A DNA stretch of 64,000 bases. Source: Otis tarda (taxonomy: Eukaryota; Chordata; Aves; Otidiformes; Otididae). The notes below the pieces were generated by a model. The model was not told where the DNA came from. It did no database searches and saw only the letters and a list, made by a program, of their open reading frames with translations. The stretch lies in contig CM048557.1 in assembly GCA_026413225.1 (NCBI GenBank), forward strand, positions 43,283,371-43,347,370. The letters are read 5' to 3'. Position numbers and translations under genes: made by a program. Below, one piece after another: positions 35,590 through 46,500 of the stretch; the stretch's first letter is position 1, and each line of letters opens with the position of its first letter.

Positions 35590-36520
35590 GGAAGCTGTGA
35601 AACCCCCTGCCCACCGCACCGACCCTGGCTCCTGCTTGGTTTTTCTCTTCCTGCCCCCGCTGGATTTTGGTGCCAGGGAGACCGGGCGTCCCCCGGAGCT
35701 CGCCTGGGACTTACGCAGAGCTCTGCTTCCCACGCGCGACCCTCAGCGAAGGTGTTTGGCGATGGGATAACTGGTCTGTTAGGATAAACTGGTATCTTGT
35801 GATAAACTCTGTCCCGGAATTACGTTTTCCCTCGGCCAAAAAAAAAAAAAAAAAAAAAAACAACCCAAAACCAACAAAAACCCAACCAAAAAAACCCCTC
35901 GCATTTCCGACGAGGCTCTGCCGCCTGAACGCCTCACCTTTAGTGCCTTTCCTCCTCGTTTTGCCCGCAGGCTGCTGGACCCCCGCGGGGGCGGGAGGCG
36001 GCGCTGCTCCCAGCGGGGCCGGGGTCCGCGGGGCTCCCGCGGCGCCCGGCGGGTAAGGGCCGGCGGCGCCGCCCGCCGCGCCCGGCAGATGGCGCCCTTG
36101 CACAAGCGACACCGCCGCGCCGGGCGGGGCCGGGGAGCGCGGAGCAGGGGGCGCGGAACTGGGGCGGCGGGGAGTAGGGGCCCGGGGCGGTGGGGAAGGG
36201 GACTTGCTGCCGCTCCCAGGCGGGGCAGCGGCGGCAGGAATGTCCGCCGTTTCTCTTATGCGACTTTTGCGCCCTCCGAAGTCTGCGCCTCCGCGTTTCG
36301 CTCCGGCCGCGCCTGGGCGGGTTGCGCTAGGCTCCGCGCAGCGGGCTTTACAGAGCTCGGCTTTCACACGGCTTCCGCCGCTTTGCACCCGGTTTTTGTT
36401 TTTTTTTTTCCCCCTACAAAATTACGGGACACTTACCAACGTGGAGCAGGAGCGATCCGGCAGTGGCGGTGGGGGGGCGGGGAGAGGGTGAGGCTGAAAG
36501 CGAGGACATACGCCTAAATT
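35590..36520. promoter_or_regulatory. CpG island, candidate promoter
   Basis: This is the only long GC- and CpG-rich block in the window, set in AT-rich DNA. GC boxes (Sp1/KLF-type) are visible at 36122-36130 (GGGCGGGGC), 36219-36226 (GGCGGGGC) and 36475-36481 (GGGCGGG). There is no TATA box inside. Consensus-like splice donors occur on + (CGG|GTAAGG, GT at 36053) and on - (GTTG|GTAAGT at 36436-36431; CTGC|GTAAGT at 35714-35709). In vertebrates most such islands are promoters, often bidirectional. Long open frames across it (225 codons at 35711-36388 minus; 142 at 36089-36517 plus; 129 at 35667-36056 plus) reflect the scarcity of stop codons in GC-rich DNA, and they carry poly-Pro/Ala/Gly and poly-Lys or poly-Phe runs. 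I do not call them genes. Confidence 0.8.
35838..35860. repeat. A23 homopolymer inside the CpG island
   Basis: Twenty-three consecutive A residues follow CTCGGCC, then A-rich CAACCCAAAACC-type sequence to about 35896. A poly(A) in the body of a CpG island is unusual. It could be slippage or the tail of a tiny retroposed insert, but no body or target duplication is visible. Confidence 0.9.
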
Positions 36521-36868
36521 GGGCAAAGAGCGCGGGGATTCGTGAATGAGAAGTGCAGGGAGGGGCAACCAAGCCAGAGGTTTGCGAGGTGGTCACCAGG
36601 GCAGCACTTCTGCATCCACCCTCCGTCACGTTGGTCAAGCGGAACTTCTTGGTTTATTAACTAAAATATAAATATATATATTTGCTGTAGTCATTGTTAA
36701 AGGTGTTGTCTATGAGTGCCATTCCCTGCTCAGAATGTCACTGCTGAATTGCTAGTGTTTCATATTCTCTTTTTAACTCATCAGAAGCAACTTCTGGTTA
36801 TACGAGCCAAATAAATCTGTGTGTGGGTTGTTGGGTTGTTTTTTTTTTTAAGAACGGGTAACGATTTC

Positions 36869-36981
36869 AGGACATGGTTTAGTAGGCGTGGTGGTGTTAG
36901 GTTGACGGTTGGACTTGATGATCTTGGAGATCTCTTCCAACTTTAAAGATTCTATCATCATTCTATGATTCTATGTTTCTG
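36869..36981 (+). mobile_element. CR1 LINE 3'-terminal fragment, sense
   Basis: A short 3' end: GGTTTAGTAGGCGTGGTGGT, GTTGACGGTTGGACTTGATG, ATCTCTTCCAACTTTAAAGA, then the terminal ATTCTATGATTCTATG tail. Only about 113 bp were copied, a typical extreme 5' truncation. It lies about 350 bp downstream of the CpG island. Confidence 0.92.
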
Positions 36982-37485
36982 TTGGGTTATTAGCGTGAAA
37001 GGAGGGGCTAGTAGAATGGCTTGTATGTACGCACAAGTATCTGTGCAATCAAATGACAGAGAAATTCAAGCAAACATGGCTATTCCTGCTGGTCCTGTAG
37101 CCATCAGCACTGAAACCTGAATGCAGTGTGAGCAGATGCAAGAAAAGCAACATGAACTTTTCCCCTTTTTTCCTATTATCCTCATCTTTGACACTCTTTA
37201 AATTCTTTAATATATTCTTAAGCACAGATTGTTACCTGCACAAAGCACTTTAACTCCTTTGTTAAGCAGTGTGGACATCTCAGAGGAGGTGAAGATAGCA
37301 TAGGAATCTGGAAGACTGTAGTTAGACAAGCTGTTTGAGAAACTGAATTTTAAGACTTAGGTAAAGCTGGCTTTTGTGTGTGTAAGCTTTACTCTTTGGA
37401 TGTGTCTTTCATATTTCGTGCTGGTTATGAGTTGGAATGAAGTAATGCTTTAGGAGATAAAATATTGTTTTCTCTTAAATCTTAG

Positions 37486-40327
37486 AAAATGTCTAAGTCA
37501 AAACATAAAATACAAATACAGTGGTGTAAAAGGTACCGGTCTCAGGTTAACTTAGGTGGACTTACGTTAGTAATTAAAATCCTGGCTGACAAAAGTTTTG
37601 AATTGTATATTGTGGAAAACAGGGGAGGACAGACGTGGAAACATTTAAGGAAACCATGGCAACAAATGGCTCAGTAGCTCTATACAGGTAAGAAATGCAT
37701 GAAATGTATTCATAAGAGAAAGAGGCTTAGGAAAAGAAAACTCTGCATCCGTGGGGAACCAGGGAAGCAGTTAATGCCTGACGGATATGACCAAGAGAAA
37801 AAAGACCACTTCCCCTTTGGGTATTTCCCAAGAAAACTTCACACACCATGTCGCTCCCAGCCAGGGTTTATATCTGCAGTGTCTTGGGTGCATTGTGGAA
37901 GCTGTAATGAATCAGTGCTTACTTACACTGCTGGTCAGAACATCAGAGCAAAGAGGCTGGGGAGTCAGTACCAATGCTTCTGCCTTTTCCAGACCTATAG
38001 GACAAGAAGAGTCTGGAGGAGAAGCTATACTGGGGATTATTGGACAAACAGGTGACTCATCCTTCTGGAGAAAATGTCCATTCTGAAGGACTCGTACAAT
38101 GATCCCTTGACCTTTAACTTGTTTGTTAGCTGTGCTTAAGGGAACTTTGTAGCTTGGCAGTCCTTAGAATTTGTCAACAATGTTTTAAATCAGAATATTC
38201 ATGGCTTCATGGCATAGACTTCAGGTTGTCTGGTGTGAACTGTTTTTGGACTCTATTTTCTCTTTTGAGAAATGCGTTGTCTTCCTTGGGTACTTATCAG
38301 TGTGGATCCAGAGGCACATGTGTGCTTAGCGTATGAGAAATTGGACTTCTGGATAGCAGGGTCTTTCAAGAACATGTATATAATCCCCGGCTTTCGTGCC
38401 TCCGTGTGAGACTATAAAGAATGTGGAATTCATGACTCTTCTCCAGCACTTTTAAGATGCAGCTCAATGACTGCTCAACTCATTCTTTTTGAGAACTTTA
38501 AAACCTGTGAAACCTTTTTACAAAGGTGTGAAGAGCTTTTTTTTTCTTTCCTTGTTTTAAATGGATTTTTTTTTAAAGCTATATCTGGCAGCCCTGTCCA
38601 ATAGGACTCAGTGTTTTGCATCCATGACAACTTCTACGCCAAATTCTGAACCTTTGGGTTCCATGTATAAGCACAGTCTTTCTTACCTAGAAAAATTCAG
38701 GCCCCAGAGAAGTGTTCAGCATATTTGTCTTCTGTCCAAGAATGCAAAAATTTGGGTATTCTTGGCTTGACATCATTAACAGTGGTCATCTCAGTATTAC
38801 ATAAATGTAATTCTGACAACTGCTGTGCTGGTAGTGTCAGACCAATGCCCGAGCTCATGACGTTGAAGTCATCATGAGGGAGACTCTGATGGAAAATAAA
38901 CATAATTCCAAAAGTCTTTATGGGATTCTTCCAAAAGAAGACTAAGAACATTATATCGGTCTGAAGCTAAAGAATCAGTGTCCTCTCTTGCCCCTTGTGT
39001 AATCATACAGAGTACACTGCTAGGTGATGGGTGTGAAGGGAATCTCGGTACTAATCCCAACATCACTGTCCATACCGATAAACCAATTAAAGAACAGTGG
39101 TGCATCCGAATAGAGGATTTAACACCTTGTCTGACAGTGTCCTCTACAGGGAATTAGCAGTTAACACTGATATTTGTGGTAGTTGTGTCACTTCATAAGC
39201 CTGTACCTCATCAACCCCACTCAACTAATTGTTTTCATTGGTTTCAACTGAAAAATCTTCCTTCTTTGTGGAAAGGAACCTCGAGGAAAATACTGTTGGA
39301 TCTCACTGAGGTGATACAGCAGATGACCATTCTGGCTACCAAGGTTTCATAATCATTATTGTTCGCCAAGGAAGTGATCCTACTGTCCACCAGCACCTTC
39401 AGCCAGATGATCTATGCAAGACCAAGCGCCATCCTCCTTTGTGTGAGCTGGATGGATTGTGTTTGTCAGTCATCTGCAGTGGGATCTCCTCTGGCACACA
39501 CATGGAGTAATCATTTATCCTATAGTGGTGTTTTGAGATGCTGCAGCCAGCCCAGACACCCATCCACACCACCATAAGTTCTGAAGGGCATTCTGGAACT
39601 TGCTGTACGACAAGGGAGACCGTCAGGGTGCGTCATCCACTCCAGTGAACATAAACCCTGGAAAGACCCCATTATCCTATGCACCTACAAGGCTGTGAGG
39701 GTCCAAGGAGTGCCTGTTAGAGCTGGATAACTTATTGCTTTCCCAGTGCTCTGCTCCAGCTGCCTCTGTACCGCCTAATGAACATCCAGGGATTGCAAAA
39801 GAGAGAAGTGGAAGGTGTTCATCATTTGCAATTGTGCCCCAGAGGCTGATAGCTGTTGTCACAAATGCTGTGTGTAGGTCAGAAGCATGGCCTGAAACCA
39901 CAGAAAATGCAGGTGAAGCGACTGAAAACTTGGGAAGAAGAAAACAACTTAAACAAGCTAAAGACTTGCAAAACCACAGGAAAAAGAAAACATTACTTCT
40001 TGACACTGGATTCTAATCTGAATAAAAACAGAGTTCAAGGCTTGCTACAAAGGATCAAAGAGATAGATGACTAACTGGCAAGAATGAAGATGAGGATTAG
40101 AAGTGGCAGACGGGAACCTGAACTGGAAAGCAAACCAAAGCTTTCTGCAGCTGAAGAGGCTTGGCAAAAAGGATCAAACCGTCATGGAGAGTGAAAGCTT
40201 CAGGCACAATGAAGATGAAATAGTGCTTGCAAAATCCCAGGTTGCAATAAAGGAGGCCGATTGCCTAAAACCATACCTAAAGTGCCTGCCTCTGCTACTT
40301 GGCTCTTTTGTGGAATATTTTTGATGA
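37486..40327 (+). pseudogene. Decayed protein-coding region, parent gene not identified
   Basis: One + frame (38906-39730, 275 codons) carries only three internal stops (39155, 39350, 39575), far fewer than expected for AT-rich non-coding DNA. Its conceptual peptide looks natural, with patches such as KEQWCIRIEDLTPCLTVSS, LLDLTEVIQQMTILATKV and EHKPWKDPIILCTYKAVRV. Flanking open segments sit in shifted frames: 37489-37677, 37787-38086, 38269-38409, 38835-38957, 39699-40016 (Lys-rich end KQLKQAKDLQNHRKKK) and 40103-40324. This is the pattern of a gene that has acquired stops and frameshifts. Near the 5' side an ATG in strong context (AAACCATGG, 37657) lies in a segment bounded by a TTAG acceptor (37485) and CAG|GTAAGA donor (37688). 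A second acceptor/donor pair bounds 37993-38051 in a compatible phase. That could mean residual introns, but continuous open frame through the 'introns' argues for a retrocopy. No poly(A) tail or target duplication is evident. I do not recognise the parent; a TE-derived frame is also possible. Confidence 0.45.
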
Positions 40328-40421
40328 ATTAAAGTCTGGTTAGTATACAGTGTTGAAATTTAGGTGATGAACTAGATAATATATTTTTTTTTTAATTTAA
40401 GTTATTTAAATCATGCATGTC

Positions 40422-40515
40422 TGTCCTGGTTTTGGCAGGGATGGAGTTAATTTTTCTCTCAGTAACTGGTATGTTTTGGATTTCGTATGTGAAGAATATT
40501 GATAAGCAATGAAGC
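40422..40515 (+). mobile_element. ERVL-type LTR, 5' fragment, diverged
   Basis: TGTCCTGGTTTTGGC at 40422 starts with the canonical TG of the same avian LTR superfamily as the 17.4 kb element. It is followed by GGAGTTAATTTTTCTCTCAG, TGGTATGTTTTGGATTT and AATATTGATAAGC, which align in order with 17372-17450. The remainder of the LTR (ATTCCATACC block, polyadenylation signal, CA end) is not found downstream, so only the 5' edge survives. It belongs to a different, older subfamily than the solo LTR. Confidence 0.6.
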
Positions 40516-43500
40516 AATTCCATCTGTTACAGGCACAAGAACTCCAGGGGGCCAGTGGTGTTTGAGGTGATGGAAATTGGGCAGCAAGGCTGGGTGGGTC
40601 TGATGCACACCTTCATGAATAGCATATGTGCCCCTCTCTTTACACAGTCAATGTAATTCAGGTAGCGTTGGGGGACGGAACCCTTTTCAGCTCTGTTAAT
40701 TCAGTTCCTTGTTAGCCAGTTAGCGCTGCTGAATCAGTACTTGCCTTTCCCCAGAAAAGCTGCTAATGTGTTAATCTTTGCAGAGTTGTGTACATGTCTG
40801 ATGAAGCTGATCAGGGAGGGACCTGTATCTGAGCTGCTGACTGCTCAGCTGCTGCTACCCAACTTGTCACACAGTTGACCACAGTTAATGCATTTCTCTC
40901 CAGACTCGGACAGACCACCATAGATTCAGTGGAGCGCTTCCCTGCTTCTGCTGTTGTTAACAGGCATGAAGTCCGTGGGACCATCAAAATGTTTGCAAGG
41001 TGTTTGAATTACAGCTTTCTTCAGCTTTGAGCCCTCCTTCTGGCCATGGAGGCAATCAGCCCTGTCTCCAGGTTGCTGGGTTTTGACAGCTCTGTGGTGT
41101 GCTGTGGTCTGCAGTGCTGCTTGGCTCTTCAGAGCTCTTTTGTGAGTGCTGGTGGCTGCTTTGTCTTCCTGGTGTCGTCCCCTCATGGTTTCTAGGGTCT
41201 CAAAGGAAGCTTCCACTGTTAGCTGGGGTCACAAATGAGCAGGAGAATTTGCGGTTACCAGGGCCAAGGAGGAAACTCAGAGATCCCAGCACAGGCTGGG
41301 AATTGTGGAAACACAGTAACATCATGAGAGGGCTTGGGGACATCTCTGGTTGCACAGAAAATTTCAGTAGTAGCTGGACCTGCAGATATGTGTTTCCCTG
41401 CAGAAATAGCTAAGTCCTGCTATTTATCCTCAAAGATACCATTATAGTGATCTGAGGATCAGAAGTCATTACAGATAGACCATTACAGAGAGAAACAGGA
41501 GTTTGGTCTTCTCTGGTGTTTCAGGCACACCTTTGACCCTTTCTACAGGATTTTATAACATTTCTGGTCCCAGCTGTGGTTACCTTGCACAGATCTCATT
41601 CTTCCTGGCTTCCTACTGCATTTGGCACGTTGCAGCAGGGAGAGGTGAGCTCAGATCACTGCTTCGCTTTGGTTGCCTGTCTTTGATAGGACAGCCTTCT
41701 GAGGCTCATTGCAGATAAGTAATTCAGAAAACCTTCTCTAAATTGTCCTGACGATTGAATTAGCTCCTTGCTTTTTACTGTGTGAGAGATGTGAATGGAT
41801 AACAAGGGTGACAGAAAATTACCTTTTTCTTATCCTTTGATCTGGTCCTGAGTACAGCTTGGCTGTAACTGTGCAATAAAACTGGCGTTGGAGCTGATTG
41901 CAAGTTATTACATGATCTTTCTGTAAAAAGATTTCTGAGGTGAGCTAGGTGTGTTTCAGCAGGCAGGGAGGGAATGGCAGAAAGAGGTCCTGTTTCTTTT
42001 TGTATTTAAAGTATCTCTAAATACAGTTGCAGAGGCTGATCCATGAATTCTGCTGTCAGGTGCAAATATAAACCACTGTGAATAGCAGAGTGAGTGGAAA
42101 TAGCTATTCTTTATGAAGCCAGTTGTAATTTTTTTGCCTGAAGCAATTCTTCAGTGTCAGATAAGATAGTCAATGATAATTTTTTTTTTCCTTTCCATAG
42201 TATGTACTTTCCTTAAAAATGTTGAGATTTCTTGGAAAGCCTGAAGATGTCAAACCCCAAACCAGGGATTTGAAGTGATGCCTTTTTGGTGACTGAAGTT
42301 GTTGAGGCAGGAGCTGAACAAAGCTTCGAAATAACTAGAGAATTGTAGTTTTAATTGGACCAAAACTTTAGCTTACTACCAAAATTATGCATCCAGGAAT
42401 TCCCACCTGGAAATTGTGGCTTATTTGTCTGCTTTCCTCTCTGAGCTGGACACCCCTGTCTGGCTGACTTTTGTAATAGAGCACACATTATCAAGGCCGG
42501 GAGTAATGGATGTTTCAGCTGGAAGGGAAACCGCCTTGTACTGAGCCTCGTCCCCAGTGGTGAGTGGGAACACAAGTCACAATGGCAATATTTCCAAATC
42601 TGAGTTTTCTGTATTTGGTCTGAAGTATTTAACTAAAATTTCTTTTACTCCTCCATTGAAATTGAGAAAACGCTCCGGGGAAAGCGCAGTTACACAAGTT
42701 TCTTTTTTTCGTCCCAGTATTCCAGTGGATCTTCCCCCCCTCCCAGTCTCTATCAAGGATTTCTTTATTCCTTGCAGCTAAAGCATCTGTCCCCTTCGTT
42801 TAAAAAGCAGAGAAATGTGTGGAAATGCTGCCAGATGGTTGTGGCATGCTCAGCTCTGGCTGCACACTGCTGCCGCTATGTGCCGGTTACCTGGGACCTG
42901 CAGGACCAGCAAGTCCTCCTGGGCCAGCGGGATGCTGCAGCTGGGACCAGCAGGTACCACTGACTCAAAGCAAGATTCCACAGCCTCAGAGCAGCTCTCT
43001 GGTAGCACAGTTGAAAATGACGTAGAACCGTAGAGCACTTTTGGAGAATTCAGCTTATGTTATTGTATTACTCCGTTACCAAAGTTGTGAGGTGCCTCTT
43101 TCTCTTTACTGTTCTTTGCTCAGCCCGTTTTTGAGGCTGACTGATCTTGCTCTTTGCTCTGAACACTAGCCCAACTTCGTGGCAGGATCAGTGCCTCCTT
43201 GGATCTGGGAACCTCCTTTTGTGAGAGCACGTTTTTGTCTTCATCCAAACATCAGTGCAAGGGTACTCTCTTCTGCTGGAGATATCTTAGCTGTCTCATC
43301 CCTTGATATTTTTCAGTGACTTGGGTCCTTGACTTAACCTCTTGAGTTTTGTTTGATTTTTGGTTTGTGTATATACGTGCTGTATTATCCCAGATATATG
43401 TATATCTACAAATATATGTAGCATGGGAAGGGCTAAACTTCCAGTTAATGTTGTGGTCTATGGACAAAATATCTGTGCCTTTCAGAATGTCTGATTATGT

Positions 43501-46500
43501 TCATATGGTTCAGCTGACTTATAAACTAAATGGTGACGGGGACATGCAAAAGGAGAAAGAGAAGGAAGAAATGTTTGTGCGTAAACAGAGCCATACAGGC
43601 TTACGTGTTTCATGATTCGGATAGAGACACTGTGGTCTGATAGCACTGGGGTTGGTTTTTTGGGTTTTTTTTTTATTTGCCACAGTTCTGACAGTGGCTT
43701 ACTATGTGCCCTTGGGTAGAGTAACTTTCTGAATTTCTTTCCCTTTCTACTTTGCATTTGCTGTTTGGATTACAAACTCACCGGGGAAATGGAGCTTCTC
43801 CCCTGACATATTTGTACAGCACTGAACTCAGTAGAACTGTGTTCTTAATTAGAGTGTTCAAATATGGATGTAATACTACTAATAATAATAATTAATTAGG
43901 CATTTAATCATAATCAGTATTTACATAACATTGACAGCATTTCATGCAAGTGTTTTATCCAAATATTTTGTGGGAGTTTTCCCATGTATCTTATCACAGT
44001 CATGCTATACATCTTCATAAGGGAGAGAGGATATTTAGGTTTTTTATGTTTTTCAGTCTTTCTCTCTCTCTCTTAACTAGAATGTAATATTGTCTCTTCT
44101 AGCTAATGAAATTTTCCCAACCATTTACAAAGACTCTCTTTGGTTGAAGGACATTGCACATTAGACCATAACTAGGCTGCCCTTCATGGCAGTCACTGTC
44201 CTTATGAAAGCCTTTAAGTAACCTACGGTATAGGTTCCGCCAGAGAATGTCTTGCAGGTGCTGGAATGCACAGATTTATTTAATTGCATTTAGCATACTT
44301 TAACCAGCTGAGTCTGTATAGCATGAAATTGATTGTAACAAGCTGTGTATAGTGTTATCCCAAAAGTTTTGTTAGCCCATACTGTTGCTAACACTGGTGA
44401 AAAGAGTGCACAAAAGTGCCAGATCTCAGGCTGGTGATCAAACTTGAAAATTATTCAAGCGTATATGATAGCCCTCTATAGCAGCTGACAGAAAAGAAAA
44501 GACTTACTAGATGAGAAAAAAATAATGCCAGTAGTGTAAATGACAAAGTTTCATGAAATGGCAAAGATATACATGGCATATTGCCAGGGCAAAAGCCGTT
44601 TTGACTGTATTGATTGAATACCGATGATGGTGTCACCACTCTGTGCCTTGGCCTGAGTTCTACGTTACCACTGGATAGCAAACCAGATTCTGTTGTTGCC
44701 AACACAGCACAGAAGAAATAATGTCTCAGGCAGAAAAGTAACAGGTTTAATTATTGCAATCTGAGTTTGAACCTGAAAATCGTCTAGGTGCCCAGCCATC
44801 GGAGCAATGTAGCATGACAGCATGCACAGGGAGCTAAAGGACTCTTTGCCCTCTCTCCGCAGCAAATCTATGTGTTTCTGTAGGTAGTTCCCAACACCTG
44901 GCACAGGATGAGTTATCAAGGCCATCTTATCTGAAGGGCTCCTATTAAAGGACTCCTATTAAAAACACTGGTTGCAATGAGATTGCTGTGGCCTTCAAGC
45001 CGCCCTCTTCTGATGGAGGTGTCATTCTCAGCACTACTGCCCGCCAGAAAATATTGTCCTTGTCAAAATATTCTGAGCCCTGGTTGGGTCTCTCCTTTGG
45101 AGCCTACACAAGATTTGTTAGCAAAGTCTAGATGGAAATGTAGAAAAGACAAATATGCTTCTTAATTTGCATAATATCAAATCAAGGATTAATGAGATCA
45201 CATCTGCTGTTTGCTCTGTGATAGCTGGTACGCGGTGTTTGCATTTCCTGTTTCATATAGTCATTTGGGGGTGTGCTGCCCATCGTTGTTTTCTTTAAAT
45301 TTGGTTCACTGGTCCCTATTACTCAGGATAATGGGGCAGTGCCCGCCCCAGCAGGCCCATTAAACTGCCTCCACACCTCCTATACATTTTTTCCTTCTCT
45401 GCAGACTAGACCAATTTCCAGGATAAAAAAGCCCTGCGTATTGGTTGTAGTTTTAGCCACACCATAGGAGTGACATTCATGATGAAGGAGGAGGAAAGGA
45501 GATCTCTTTCTTCTTCTTTCTCCCTTTTTTGGATGAGAAGCTGTTGAAAGAAAGCCCCATACTGCTACAATCCAAAGCAGAGTTTCTCAAAGAATCTGGG
45601 AACATTATAGTCAGTAAAATATTGTCCCTCCCTCATTTTTCCAATGCTTGCCAGCAGGGCTTTGGCAAACTTGGACAACAAAGTTTTTTTCTCTGCAAAC
45701 CTAGGATTCAGTTCTTGCAGGAGTGTTGCACACTTTCTTGGAAATGTATGCACTCTCAAAGTGAATGAGGCACGCTGTGTTCCTGGGTGGTCCTGCTTTG
45801 TCACAATGTTTAAGTTAAAAATGTCATTTTACTTCATTCTGTTAAGATAAGGAGTAAATAATACGGGATCTGCAACCATGGGAACAAATATGAAAGACAA
45901 TAGAGCACAATTTTAGATTGTTTGTTAAACAAACTTTTTTTTTTCCCACTGCCTTAGCATCTTTTAGCATCTCCTCTAGCTTGAAAGACTGGCTATTAGC
46001 TTCTCCATTATGCTCCAGAGGGGTAGGTGTTCCTAGGGCTACATCTTTCCTGTTCCTATTTTCACTCTGCCAAGGCATCTTTCCACCTCCCCTGCACTGG
46101 AATATCTGACTTCCAAAACCCCTCAACTGGGCAACATCACCAGTTGTTGTGGTGAGTTGACCTTTTCTCTTCCTCAAACTTTCTGAAAGAAGGTGCTATT
46201 GCACTGTATAATTTGTATGTCTTTCCTTGCTTGGCTGGCTTTTCTTGTTATAATTTCCTACAAGCAAGTAAAACTTTCTGAACTGTGTATCACGAGCAAA
46301 TTTTTTTTTTTTTTAGACTTTTTCATGTTGGTATAGGCATCATTAGAAGGTGAAACATGATCCAAAGCACAGTGCCATGAATAAGAGGATATTTGGGATA
46401 AGAAACAACTATGCACTGTTAATTAAATGGAGACGAATCAGAGATGTGCTCTACAAGGACTCTGTATTCCATGTTCCACTTGGACAATGAGCAGGTCTGT

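Noticed and set aside
35667..36056. 129-codon + frame with poly-Lys ending GAPAAPGG inside the CpG island
   Set aside because: Open only because GC-rich DNA has few stops; the Lys run is the A23 homopolymer and no domain is present.
36089..36517. 142-codon Arg/Gly-rich + frame in the CpG island
   Set aside because: Composition simply mirrors GGC/CGG-rich DNA; overlapping frames are equally open.
43019..43034. GACGTAGAACCGTAGAGC as an antisense CR1 tail
   Set aside because: No GGTTGGAAGGGACC-type block follows; chance similarity.
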